Below, piece by piece: positions 25,267 to 35,001 of a stretch of DNA of 64,000 nucleotides. The position numbers and the translations under genes are program-made. The notes beneath the pieces were generated by a model that was not told the DNA's origin, did no database searches, and saw only the letters and a program-made list of their open reading frames with translations. The stretch spans positions 310,001 to 374,000 of the forward strand of contig CAWDVA010000005.1 of the NCBI GenBank assembly GCA_963805645.1. The letters are read 5' to 3'. Source of the stretch: CAVXEH01 sp963805645. GTDB taxonomy: Bacteria; Chloroflexota; Limnocylindria; QHBO01. Positions within the stretch are counted from its first letter, which is position 1, and each line of letters starts with the position of its first letter.

Positions 25267-25695
25267 TCACATCGCGATGGCGAGCTCCTCCTCTCCGGAA
25301 GCGCCTTCGCCGTCGGCGACCGGAGCAGCCGCAGGATCGTCCCCGGCGACGGCCGCCTGGACCTCCTTGGCGTATTCCTTCTTGCCGCGGCCCGAGAGCA
25401 TCTCGAGCGAGGCGGCGACGACTTCGGTCTTCCAGTGGCGGATGCCGGCGTCGTCGTCCCATTGCCGGGTCTGGAGTCGACCTTCGATGTCGACCATCTG
25501 GCCCTTCGAGAGGAACTGCCCACAGATCTCCGCGAGGCGATCCCAGGCGACCACGTTGTGGTACTCCGTCCGCTCCCCGCCGCCACCGCGGAACTCGTTC
25601 GTGGCCACGACGAACGTGGCGAGCGGTTTCCCGCTCGGCAGCGACCGCAGCTCGGGGTCACGCGTCAGCCGACCGACCAGCAGCACCTTGTTCAT
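25267..25695 (-). CDS. ssb: Single-stranded DNA-binding protein
   Basis: A 142-residue SSB with an OB-fold N-terminal domain (MNKVLLVGRLTRDPELR, then FVVATNEFRGGG and VVAWDRLAEICGQFLSKG). GGAGG before ATG 25695 fixes the start. The tail is short and ends EEELAIAM instead of the usual acidic DDDIPF tip that recruits repair proteins. It may therefore be a secondary SSB, or use a divergent tip. It lies 107 nt downstream of the nadE gene. Confidence 0.92.
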   Translation of the reverse strand: MNKVLLVGRLTRDPELRSLPSGKPLATFVVATNEFRGGGGERTEYHNVVAWDRLAEICGQFLSKGQMVDIEGRLQTRQWDDDAGIRHWKTEVVAASLEMLSGRGKKEYAKEVQAAVAGDDPAAAPVADGEGASGEEELAIAM

Positions 25696-25802
25696 GGATC
25701 TCCAACCTCCTGCCCGCGTCCCGGGCTGTGAACGCACCGGGCGAGACGGCGGCTCGGACCCGGAGGCTAGCCGGCCGCGCTTACCGCGGAGTGCGTCACG
25801 CC

Positions 25803-26666
25803 TTACCGGCGGGAGCCGGGCCTGCGTCGCGGGTAGAGGTGATCGATGCCGGGGGTACGGAGGCTGACCTTGGCGACCGGCGGCGTCTGGCGCTTGAACT
25901 CCATCCGCGCCACGCGCGCGGATACCCACTCGACCAGGTCGCGGGCCAGGCCGGCGGCCACGCAGCGCTCGATGCTCCAGCGCCGATCCACGAGCGCGAA
26001 CAGGGCCCGGTCCAGGTCGGCATAGGTGCGGCCCAGCTCGCCCTCGTCGGTCTGGCCCGGCCACAGATCGGCCGATGGCGGCTTGGCCACGATCTGCGGC
26101 GGCACCCCGAGATGCTCCGCCACCGCGCGCAGCTGGGTCTTGTACAGGTCGCCGATGGGCGCGATGGCGCAGGCCATGTCGCCGTGGAGCGTCCCGTAGC
26201 CCAGCAGCGCCTCGGTCTTGTTCGAGGTCCCGGCCACCAGGGCGTCGAAGTCTGCCGATCGGTCGTAGAGAACGATCATCCGCGCGCGGGCCATGACATT
26301 CCCCCGTCGCACCCGGAGGTCCGGCGCGTCCTCGGCACCGATGAGCGCGAGCATCGGCTCGACCATGGGAGTGATGTCGACCCGCTCGGTCTGGCAGCCG
26401 AGGGCCTCCACCACGCGCAGCGCATCGGTCTCCGAGTCCGGCGCGCTCGAGCGGAACGGCATCCGCACCGCAAGCAGGTTGTCGGGTCCCACGGCGCGCG
26501 CGGCCAGGTGCGCCACCGTGGCAGAGTCGATTCCCCCGGAGAGCCCGACCACGATCCGCTCGAACCCGGTCTGCTCCAGCTGCGACCGGATGAAGGCGAC
26601 GATCAGGTCGGCGGTGACCGCCGGGTCGATGAGGGGCAGCGGGGCGACGTCGGACGTGTCGCTCAC
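25803..26666 (-). CDS. nadE: NAD+ synthetase (synthetase domain only)
   Basis: A 287-residue NAD+ synthase that amidates NaAD to NAD+ with ATP. The ATP-pyrophosphatase loop SGGIDS is at residues 43-48, and the GTSNKTEALLGYGTLHGDMA and KPPSADLWPGQTDEGELG blocks are conserved. The start is GTG at 26666, which overlaps the upstream nitrilase stop as GTGA. The ammonia-supplying glutaminase domain, fused in most NadE-Gln enzymes, is encoded here by that separate gene. Confidence 0.95.
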   Translation of the reverse strand: MSDTSDVAPLPLIDPAVTADLIVAFIRSQLEQTGFERIVVGLSGGIDSATVAHLAARAVGPDNLLAVRMPFRSSAPDSETDALRVVEALGCQTERVDITPMVEPMLALIGAEDAPDLRVRRGNVMARARMIVLYDRSADFDALVAGTSNKTEALLGYGTLHGDMACAIAPIGDLYKTQLRAVAEHLGVPPQIVAKPPSADLWPGQTDEGELGRTYADLDRALFALVDRRWSIERCVAAGLARDLVEWVSARVARMEFKRQTPPVAKVSLRTPGIDHLYPRRRPGSRR

Positions 26667-27574
26667 GCCCGGTCCACCGCCGACTCGTCGTCGATATCGG
26701 GAACGTCCGGTGGCGGCAGCTGGGCCCGCTCGGCGATGATCCGGTCGATCTCGCGGCGAACGAGCTCCAGGCGCTCGTCGGCCATGATCGGGAGCGAGTA
26801 TCGCTGCATGCGCAGGTCGTCGGTTTCGAGGACCCCGACAACCAGTGCCTCCTCGTAGAGCGGCGCCTCCACGATCAGCGCGCCATCGGGCCCCAGGAGC
26901 CGTGAGCCGCCCCAGAAGGTCAGTCCCTCCTCGTTGCCGACCCGGTTGCAGAACGCGACCCCCACGGTCCCCAGCAGCGCGTAGGTCTCCTGCATGCGGT
27001 GCCAGCTGGCGATCGCCTCGAGCCCGGATGCGCTGCCCGGAGCCCGAGCCGGGCCGGCCGCCACATTCACGAGCAGCAACGCACCGTCCTGGGCCTGGAG
27101 CATGGGAATGAACGGATGCCAGAAGTCCTCGCAGACGCTGAGGCCGATGCGCCGCAGCGGGTCCCCCACATCGGCGGTGCGGATCTCGTGGCCGGGGCGC
27201 GTGAAGCGCCCCTCGTCGAAGAGGCCGTAGGTCGGGAGGTAGACCTTGCGGTGCAGGCCGATGAGCTCGCCGCCCCGCAGCAGCGCCACCGAGTTGCAGT
27301 ACCGATGCGCCCGGGTCTCCTCGGCGAAGCCCACCGCCACCAGGGTCCCGGGCAGATCCGCCCCGATGGCCAGCAGGCGCGGGTCGTCCGCCTTGATGGC
27401 CACCTCAGGGACCAGGTCCTGGAGCAGGTAGCCGTTCAGGGCCAGCTCGGGGAAGACGACGAGGTTCGCCCCCTGCGCGGCGGCCTCGGCGGTGTGCTCG
27501 GCCACGAGCTCGAGGTTCGCCCCCAGGTCGCCAAGGCGCGGGGCGATCTGGGCCAGCGCGACGCGGTACTGCAC
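26663..27574 (-). CDS. Nitrilase-family glutaminase, probable NAD synthetase partner
   Basis: A 303-residue C-N hydrolase. The Glu-Lys-Cys triad is visible: Glu43 in FPELALNGY, Lys110 in LHRKVYLP and Cys148 in SVCEDFWHP. The sequence is closest in style to the N-terminal glutaminase domain of NadE-Gln, and it overlaps nadE by 4 nt. It probably feeds ammonia to the separate synthetase. The start is GTG 27574, with TAGGCT exactly 6 nt upstream, implying a leaderless mRNA starting in the last codons of the ABC gene. Confidence 0.88.
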   Translation of the reverse strand: MQYRVALAQIAPRLGDLGANLELVAEHTAEAAAQGANLVVFPELALNGYLLQDLVPEVAIKADDPRLLAIGADLPGTLVAVGFAEETRAHRYCNSVALLRGGELIGLHRKVYLPTYGLFDEGRFTRPGHEIRTADVGDPLRRIGLSVCEDFWHPFIPMLQAQDGALLLVNVAAGPARAPGSASGLEAIASWHRMQETYALLGTVGVAFCNRVGNEEGLTFWGGSRLLGPDGALIVEAPLYEEALVVGVLETDDLRMQRYSLPIMADERLELVRREIDRIIAERAQLPPPDVPDIDDESAVDRA

Positions 27575-27578
27575 GACG

Positions 27579-28766
27579 TCAGCCTAGCCCAGCGGCGGCC
27601 TCATCGTCGGATCCCTCGTCGAGGCTCTTGAACGGACGTGGACGATCCACGGGCGGGAGCGGCGGGGGGTCGGTCGATTCGTCGTCGCCGGCCGCGTGGG
27701 CGGAGCTCACCGAGGCGGCGGCCCTGATCAGCTGCTCGCGACGGACGGGCTCGGCAAGCTCCTCCGCGAAATGGCACGCGACCCCGTGGCCGGCATGGAG
27801 CTCGCGAACCTCGGGCCGCTCGGTGACGCAGCGCTCGGGCTCGCCGAGCTGCTGGCGCAGCCAGCAACGAGTGTGGAAGCGACATCCCGACGGCGGGTTC
27901 ACCGGCGACGGCACATCGCCCAGCAGGATGATTCGCCGCTGTCGTGCCCGCGCACTGGGATCCGCGACCGGCACCGCCGAGAGCAGGGCGATGGTGTACG
28001 GATGCTGGGGCTGGTCGTAGATGCGGTCGCGGGGAGCGATCTCGGCAAGCGCCCCCAGGTACATGACCGCCACCCGATCGCTGATGTGCTCCACGACCCC
28101 CATGTTGTGGGCGACGAACAGGTAGGTGAGCCCCAGGTCGCGCTGCAGCTGGCGGAGGAGGTTCAGGACCTGGGCCTGGATCGAGACGTCAAGGGCGCTG
28201 ACCGGCTCATCGCAGACGAGCAGGTCCGGCTCCAGGACCAGGGCCCGCGCGATCCCGATCCGCTGGCGCTGGCCGCCGGAGAACTCGTGCGGGTAGCGAC
28301 GGGCGTGGTACGACTGGAGCCCGACCAGTTCCATCATCCGGCCCACCTTGTCGCGACGCTCGGCAGGCGTGCCCATCCCGTGGATGCGCAGCCCCTCGCC
28401 GATGGAGGAGCCAATGGGCGCCCGCGGATCGAGGGAGGCAAACGGATCCTGGAAGATGATCTGCATCCGGCGCCGGTACGGCTTGAGCGCGGATCCGCGC
28501 AGCGACGTGATCTCCTGCCCGTCGAAGGTGATGGAGCCGCCGGTCGGCTCGATGAGGCGCAGCAGAAGGCGACCGATGGTCGTCTTGCCGCACCCTGACT
28601 CCCCCACCAGGCCCAGGGTCTCGCCGCGCCGGATCGTGAAGCTCACGTCGTCCACGGCCTTCACGTCGCCCCGACGGCGCTGGAGGATGCCGCCGGTGAT
28701 CGGGAAGTACTCCGTCAGGTGCTCCACGCGGACCAGGGTGTCGTCAGCGCGCTCGGGGGCGATCAT
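27579..28766 (-). CDS. Oligopeptide ABC transporter ATPase, OppF type (operon 1)
   Basis: A 395-residue ATP-binding subunit of a peptide/nickel-type importer. Walker A GESGCGKTT, signature SGGQRQRIGIARAL, Walker B LLVCDEPVSALD and the oligopeptide C-terminal extension (PSPVNPPSGCRFHTRCWLR) are present. A Ser/Asp/Pro-rich tail of about 70 residues follows. It overlaps the OppD-type gene by ATGA and closes operon 1. The substrate is probably oligopeptides, inferred from the family only. Confidence 0.93.
   Translation of the reverse strand: MIAPERADDTLVRVEHLTEYFPITGGILQRRRGDVKAVDDVSFTIRRGETLGLVGESGCGKTTIGRLLLRLIEPTGGSITFDGQEITSLRGSALKPYRRRMQIIFQDPFASLDPRAPIGSSIGEGLRIHGMGTPAERRDKVGRMMELVGLQSYHARRYPHEFSGGQRQRIGIARALVLEPDLLVCDEPVSALDVSIQAQVLNLLRQLQRDLGLTYLFVAHNMGVVEHISDRVAVMYLGALAEIAPRDRIYDQPQHPYTIALLSAVPVADPSARARQRRIILLGDVPSPVNPPSGCRFHTRCWLRQQLGEPERCVTERPEVRELHAGHGVACHFAEELAEPVRREQLIRAAASVSSAHAAGDDESTDPPPLPPVDRPRPFKSLDEGSDDEAAAGLG
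27581..27586 (-). promoter_or_regulatory. -10 element for the nitrilase-nadE pair (leaderless)
   Basis: TAGGCT on the minus strand, 6 nt (GACGTC), then GTG at 27574. It lies in the final codons of the upstream ABC ATPase gene. Confidence 0.4.
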
Positions 28767-29806
28767 CGCGGCGTGCCGTCCGGCTCGTGGTACATCCAGC
28801 AGCGGACATCGTGGCCATCCCGCAACGGGCGCAGCTCCGGATGGATCTCCTCGCAGTGGGGCACGCTGTGCTCCACCCGGGCCCCGCAGCGCGGCGCGAA
28901 GCGGCAGGCCTCCGGCAGGTCGATGAGGTTGGGCACCTGCCCGGGGATGGTATCCAGCTCCTCCTTCTGCACGCCGATGGTGGGGACGGAGCCGATGAGC
29001 CCCTGGGTGTAGGGGTGCTGCGGCCGCGCGAAGAGCGAGGTGACATCGGCCTGCTCCACGATCTCGCCGGCGTACATGACCGCCACCCGGTCGGCCATCT
29101 CGGCGACGACCCCGAGGTCGTGGGTGATCAGGATGATGGCGGTGCGGGTCTCGTGCTGAAGCGCACGCATCAGGTCGAGAATCTGGGCCTGGATGGTGAC
29201 GTCGAGCGCCGTCGTGGGCTCATCGGCGATGAGCAGCTCCGGCTCGCAGGCGAGCGCCATGGCGATCATGACCCGCTGGGCCATTCCGCCCGACAGCGAG
29301 TGCGGAAAGGCCGCGAGCCGCCGGGCTGGATCGGGAATGCCGACCATGCGCAGCAGCTCCTCGGCACGGTCGCGCGCCATCTTGCGCTTCATGTTGCGGT
29401 GGAGCTCCAGCACCTCGCTGAGCTGCATCCCCACGTTGAAGACCGGATTCAGGCTGCTCGTGGGCTGCTGGAAGATCATGCTGATCCGGTCGCCGCGCAG
29501 CGCCCGCATCTCCTTCGACTTCAGCGTCATCAGGTCCTGGCCATCGAACACCACCTCGCCGGCCTCGATCCGACCGGGCGGGGCGATGAGCCGCAGCAGC
29601 GAGAGGCTGGTCACGCTCTTGCCGCAGCCGGATTCACCCACGAGGCCCAGGATCTCGCCACGGTCGACGTGGAAGTCGATCCCGGTCACGGCGCGCACCA
29701 ACCCGTCACGTGTCGCAAAGCTGGTCCGCAGGCCGCGGACGTCGAGGAGCCGCTCGCCCGGGCGGCCCGCCGGGCGCGGAGCCTCAGCGATCTCCGAGAT
29801 CGTCAT
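28763..29806 (-). CDS. Oligopeptide ABC transporter ATPase, OppD type (operon 1)
   Basis: A 347-residue ATPase. Walker A GESGCGKSV, signature LSGGMAQRVMIAMALA, Walker B LLIADEPTTALD and the oligo_HPY-type C-terminus (CRFAPRCGARVEHSVPHC) are visible. ATG 29806 overlaps the permease stop as ATGA; longer readings extend into the permease gene in another frame. It pairs with the OppF-type ATPase as the heterodimeric motor. Confidence 0.94.
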   Translation of the reverse strand: MTISEIAEAPRPAGRPGERLLDVRGLRTSFATRDGLVRAVTGIDFHVDRGEILGLVGESGCGKSVTSLSLLRLIAPPGRIEAGEVVFDGQDLMTLKSKEMRALRGDRISMIFQQPTSSLNPVFNVGMQLSEVLELHRNMKRKMARDRAEELLRMVGIPDPARRLAAFPHSLSGGMAQRVMIAMALACEPELLIADEPTTALDVTIQAQILDLMRALQHETRTAIILITHDLGVVAEMADRVAVMYAGEIVEQADVTSLFARPQHPYTQGLIGSVPTIGVQKEELDTIPGQVPNLIDLPEACRFAPRCGARVEHSVPHCEEIHPELRPLRDGHDVRCWMYHEPDGTPR

Positions 29807-30756
29807 CGGTTCAGCCTCGGGTCGAGTGCGTCGCGCAGGCCGTCGCCGAGCAGGTTGAAGCCCAGCACGGTGACCGCGATCATCGCGCCGGGACCAATGA
29901 CCAGCCAGGGCGCCACGAAGACCACGTTGCGGGAGGCGCCGATCATCGAGCCCCACTCCGCCTGCGGATACTGCGCGCCGACGCCAATGAAGGACAGGGC
30001 TGCGACGTCCAGGATCGCACCCGCGATCCCCAGGGTGCCCTGGACGATGAGCGGGGTCAGCGCGTTGGGAAGGATGCGGCGCCACAGGATCCCCGCCGAT
30101 GACTCCCCCAGCGCGCGGGAGGCGGTGACGAAGTCGCGCTCCTTGATCGACAGCACCGAAGCGCGCATGACGCGCGCGTACACGGGTATGGCGACGATGG
30201 CGATCGCGTACTGGGCATTGATGAGGCCCGGGCCCAGGACGACGACGATGGCAATCGCCAGCACCAGGGCCGGGAAGGCGAGGAGGACGTCCATCAGGCG
30301 CATGATGACGTTGTCCGTCCAGCCACCCGCGAAGCCGGCGATGGCGCCCAGGACCGTCCCCACCACGATTGCCATGCCCACCGTCAGGAACCCTACCCGC
30401 AGGCTGATCTGCGCGCCGAAGATCACGCGGCTGAACTCGTCACGCAGGTTCGAGTCGAGGCCCAGGATGTGCTCCGGCCAGGTCGGCGCGCAGCCCAGCA
30501 GATGGATGCAGGGCGGGGCGTTGCGAATGGCCCCCACGTCACGCGTCTCGCCAAGGTCCAGGACACTCTTGATCGGGTCGTAGGGGGCGATGAGCGGCGC
30601 GAACAGCGCGAGGAAGATCACGATCCCCAGCAGGAGCAGGCCGGCCTGCGCGGAACGCTGCGAGATGATGTTGCGCAGCGTGTCGCGCCACAGGTTCGCC
30701 GGGCGCGTGCTCAGCAGCTCCTCTGCCTGCTCGAAGGTCGGGGTGCCCGCCGTCAT
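29803..30756 (-). CDS. Oligopeptide ABC transporter permease, OppC type (operon 1)
   Basis: A 317-residue inner-membrane permease with the OppC N-terminal domain (TRPANLWRDTLRNIISQRSAQAG), about six helices and the EAA-like loop ASRALGESSAGILWRRILPNA that contacts the ATPases. The insertion around residues 65-95 (with two Cys in PPCIHLLGCAP) is unusual relative to the neighbouring operon-2 permease. It lies 4 nt after oppB and overlaps the OppD gene by ATGA. Confidence 0.92.
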   Translation of the reverse strand: MTAGTPTFEQAEELLSTRPANLWRDTLRNIISQRSAQAGLLLLGIVIFLALFAPLIAPYDPIKSVLDLGETRDVGAIRNAPPCIHLLGCAPTWPEHILGLDSNLRDEFSRVIFGAQISLRVGFLTVGMAIVVGTVLGAIAGFAGGWTDNVIMRLMDVLLAFPALVLAIAIVVVLGPGLINAQYAIAIVAIPVYARVMRASVLSIKERDFVTASRALGESSAGILWRRILPNALTPLIVQGTLGIAGAILDVAALSFIGVGAQYPQAEWGSMIGASRNVVFVAPWLVIGPGAMIAVTVLGFNLLGDGLRDALDPRLNR

Positions 30757-30760
30757 CGGT

Positions 30761-31837
30761 CTAGCTCAGCCGGATCCGCGGGTCGAGGTAGGCGTAGCTG
30801 ACGTCCACCACGAGGTTGATGACCAGGTACATGACCGCGGTCACCAGGGTCATGCCCTGAATCACCGCGTAGTCGCGCCCGGTGATGGCGTCGACCAGGG
30901 TCCGACCGACCCCCGCGAGGTTGAAGATGGTCTCGGTCAGGACCGCACCCGACAGGAGCCCCCCGAGCGAGAGGCCGATGATGGTGACCACCGGCAGGAG
31001 CGCGTTGCGCAGGGCATGCCTGAGGATCACGAGCCGTTCGGAGACCCCCTTGGCGCGCGCGGTGCGGATGTAGTCGAGACCCAGGACGTCGAGCAGCGAC
31101 GAACGCGTCATGCGGGCGATGATGGCCAGGGGGATCGTCCCCAGCGCGAGCGCCGGCAGGATCATGTGCCGCAGCGCGTCCCCCAGCACCTTCCACTGCC
31201 CCGTCAGGATGGCATTGAGGATGGCCGTGTTCGACACGAAATCGGCGAGGGCGCGCAGCGGGCCCTGCAGCCCGGTGAGACCCCATGCCTGGGTGAGCGG
31301 TATGGGCACGATCCCGGCGGTGTAGCGGCCCGATGGCGGCAGCGAGATCGGTGAGTCACGCAGCACGACGCCGAAGAGCCAGGCCAGGATCAGACCCAGC
31401 ACGAAGACCGGGATCGATACGCCGATGTTCGCAAAGAACATCGTGATCACGTCGAAGATCGAGTTGCGCCGCGAGGCCGCGAGGACGCCGAGGGTGACAC
31501 CCACCACCGTGGCGAAGAGCAGGGCCATGACGGTCAGCTCCACGGTCACCGGGAGGCGCTCCCACAGCACGTCGGTGACCGGGCGACCGTACTTGAGCGA
31601 GGTGCCCAGGTCGCCCTGCAGCAGATTGCCCAGGTAGACGCCGAACTGGATGGGGATCGGCTGGTCGAAACCGTAGCGGTGGATGAATGCCGCGCACACG
31701 ACGGGCGTGGCTTTCTCGCCGAGCTGGGCGTGGCACGGGTCACCCGGGATCAGCCTGGACAGGGCGAAGACCACGAAGATCACCCCGAACAGGACGGGTA
31801 TCGCCAGAAGCAGGCGTCGAAGGATGAAGCGCAGCAT
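30761..31837 (-). CDS. Oligopeptide ABC transporter permease, OppB type (operon 1)
   Basis: A 358-residue permease with the OppB N-terminus (MLRFILRRLLLAIPVLFGVIF, GDPCHAQLG) and six helices. The EAA loop YIRTARAKGVSERLVILRHALRNA precedes the last two helices, and DVSYAYLDPRIRLS ends the protein as expected. Its periplasmic loop around 165-200 is longer than in the operon-2 homologue. AGGGGCG before the ATG serves as ribosome site. A hairpin at 31865-31898 separates it from the binding protein. Confidence 0.92.
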   Translation of the reverse strand: MLRFILRRLLLAIPVLFGVIFVVFALSRLIPGDPCHAQLGEKATPVVCAAFIHRYGFDQPIPIQFGVYLGNLLQGDLGTSLKYGRPVTDVLWERLPVTVELTVMALLFATVVGVTLGVLAASRRNSIFDVITMFFANIGVSIPVFVLGLILAWLFGVVLRDSPISLPPSGRYTAGIVPIPLTQAWGLTGLQGPLRALADFVSNTAILNAILTGQWKVLGDALRHMILPALALGTIPLAIIARMTRSSLLDVLGLDYIRTARAKGVSERLVILRHALRNALLPVVTIIGLSLGGLLSGAVLTETIFNLAGVGRTLVDAITGRDYAVIQGMTLVTAVMYLVINLVVDVSYAYLDPRIRLS

Positions 31838-31864
31838 CGCCCCTAGTCCGCGTACCGAAGAACG

Positions 31865-31898
31865 GGAGGGGCGTCGTCCGTCGGGACGACACCCCTCC
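31865..31898 (-). terminator. Intercistronic hairpin after the binding-protein gene (operon 1)
   Basis: A 15-bp stem with one mismatch (GGAGGGGCGTCGTCC / GGACGACACCCCTCC) and a 4-nt loop, between the solute-binding protein and the permease gene. It may stabilise the upstream mRNA and reduce read-through. Confidence 0.55.
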
Positions 31899-31932
31899 GA
31901 GCCGTGCTAGAGGGTACTACCCGAGCAGCCCC

Positions 31933-33669
31933 TCAGGAGGCGGGCTCCGCGTTCAGGAAGCCGCCCCACAGGGCGCTCCAGTAGTCGAAGGCCGCCGTGC
32001 GTCCGATGTGCAGCGGGTTCTTGAGATCCCACTGCAGTGCGTACGAGTTCACGACGTCGTTCGCGTCGAACGTGGCGCCGTTGCTGAACTTGACGCCCTG
32101 CTGGAGCTTGCAGGTCCAGGTCAGGTTGTCGCTGCTCGCCGTGCACTCCGTGGCAAGCTCGGGAATCGGGTCGGTCCCGCCGATCTTGTACGTGTACAGG
32201 CCCTGGCCGATCTGCTCGCAGATGCGGAATGTCTCGCCGTCGGTCTCGTCTCCACAGTAGAGGCTGATCGGCTCGGCGTTCTGCATCCACACCAGCTGGT
32301 TCCGGTCACCCGGCTTCATGACGTAGAAGCGCTCGTCGGTGAGCGGCGCCGCGTAGGCACCCTCGACATCGGCCTGGAAGGCGGTCGCCGAGGCGCCGTG
32401 CGCGATCGGGATCATGGGAACGTGCTGCTTGATCAGGTCGTTGACCTTGGTGTAGGCGGCCGTGCGGGTCGCGTCGTCGGACGACTGGGCACCCTGCTTG
32501 ATGGCGTCCACCAGGTCGGGGAACTTGTCACCGAACTGATCCGAGGCGCCCTGTCCGAAGTGGTAGTCCACGAAGTCGGTCTGGTCGGGGTAGTCAGCGC
32601 CCCAGCCGAGCATGTGCAGGCCGGTCAGCTTGCCGGCGCTCGCGTTGTCGAGGAAGGCACCTGACTCCTGCACGTCGATCGTGGCATTGATGTTCAGGTT
32701 CGTCTTCAGCTGGGTCTGGATCTCCTGGGCGACCGAGGTCGGATCCGGCAGGTAGCCGCGGACCACGTCGCGCAGGCTGATCTTGGTGTTGAAGCCGTTG
32801 GGGTAGCCGGCGTCGGCGAGCATCTGCTTGGCCTTGGCGGCATCGAAGTCGTACCACTTGTCACCGACGCAGCCGTACTTGATCTCGCACGGCGTGAAGT
32901 AGTCGGCGACGGTCGAGCCGGCCGGGTAGAAGTTGGTCACGATCCGCTGCCGGTCGATGCCCATGGCAATCGCCTGGCGGACGGCTTCCTTGGCGAACGG
33001 GTTCGTGGTGTTATCGAATCCGTCCACCTTGGGGTCGTTGTTCATGCCGAGGTAAAGGATGTTCAGGCCGGCCCGCGGATACAGGGTCAGGTTCGGGTCG
33101 TCCTTAATCGTCTGGAAGTCATCGGTTCCGGGGTTGTCGATGCCATCGACCGTGCCCGACTGGAGCTCGACGAGCCGCTGGGCGGCCTGGTCGCTCCACT
33201 TGATGACCACGGTGCCTACCTTGGGCGGGTTGTCGCCCTGGTAGTTGGGATTCGCGACGAGCGTGATGCTGTCGCCGCGGGCCCACTTCTCGAGCATGTA
33301 GGGCCCGGTGCCAACCGGCTTGGCCAGGATCAGGTGGTTGGCCATGGCCTGGTTGAGGTAGTCGGAGTCCTGGATCTGGAACGCGGTGAACGCGACCTTC
33401 GACAGGAACGAGCCGTCGGGGTAGCACAGATCGAACTCGACGGTGTTGGCGTCGATCGACTTGATCTGCTTGAACTCACCGGTGTAGCCATTGGCCGTGC
33501 AGTCGACCGCCGTCTCCGGGTAGCTCATGGCCGAGAACGGTGTCTCGCTCATGGCTGGCTGAGATTGGCTTGCGCCGGTTGATGGAGACGCGCTTTGGCC
33601 GGTCCCGCCGCATGCGGCGAGGACGAGGCCGAGCGCGATGACCATGGAGAACGGTCTCCACTTCCGCAT
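31933..33669 (-). CDS. Circularly permuted family-5 solute-binding lipoprotein (operon 1)
   Basis: A 578-residue lipoprotein (lipobox LVLAAC, Cys20, then a Ser/Gln-rich linker) that should capture peptides for the operon-1 importer. The order of blocks is abnormal. Residues about 60-455 hold the part usually in the middle and C-terminus: VEFDLCYPDGSFLSK, then PVGTGPYMLEKWARGDSI, ANPNYQG, DPNL, and finally the HVPMIPIAHG end block. Residues about 456-573 then hold the usual N-terminus: ICEQIGQGLYTYKIGG, ELATECTASSDNLTWTCKL, GVKFSNGATFDANDVV, and YWSALWGGFLN. The frame is continuous and GGAGGG precedes ATG 33669. Confidence 0.9.
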   Translation of the reverse strand: MRKWRPFSMVIALGLVLAACGGTGQSASPSTGASQSQPAMSETPFSAMSYPETAVDCTANGYTGEFKQIKSIDANTVEFDLCYPDGSFLSKVAFTAFQIQDSDYLNQAMANHLILAKPVGTGPYMLEKWARGDSITLVANPNYQGDNPPKVGTVVIKWSDQAAQRLVELQSGTVDGIDNPGTDDFQTIKDDPNLTLYPRAGLNILYLGMNNDPKVDGFDNTTNPFAKEAVRQAIAMGIDRQRIVTNFYPAGSTVADYFTPCEIKYGCVGDKWYDFDAAKAKQMLADAGYPNGFNTKISLRDVVRGYLPDPTSVAQEIQTQLKTNLNINATIDVQESGAFLDNASAGKLTGLHMLGWGADYPDQTDFVDYHFGQGASDQFGDKFPDLVDAIKQGAQSSDDATRTAAYTKVNDLIKQHVPMIPIAHGASATAFQADVEGAYAAPLTDERFYVMKPGDRNQLVWMQNAEPISLYCGDETDGETFRICEQIGQGLYTYKIGGTDPIPELATECTASSDNLTWTCKLQQGVKFSNGATFDANDVVNSYALQWDLKNPLHIGRTAAFDYWSALWGGFLNAEPAS

Positions 33670-33804
33670 TCGGTAACCCTCCGCTAATCGGTCCCTGTTT
33701 CCTCGTCGCGCCGGCCGTGGATCGAGCCGAGCCATCGACTCCTGGACTGAAGGATGGCCAACCTTACCAGCGCCGGCCGCCGGCAAATGCCCCCTGCTGC
33801 GCCG

Positions 33805-34997
<1,193 letters not shown>

Positions 34998-35001
<4 letters not shown>

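Noticed and set aside
24471..25661. 396-codon minus-strand frame across the secreted protein and ssb
   Set aside because: Out-of-frame shadow; the two real genes have a signal peptide and an OB fold in their own frames.
31933..33669. Truncated or frameshifted binding-protein pseudogene
   Set aside because: The frame is continuous, has a ribosome site and lipobox, and contains all blocks once; only their order is changed.
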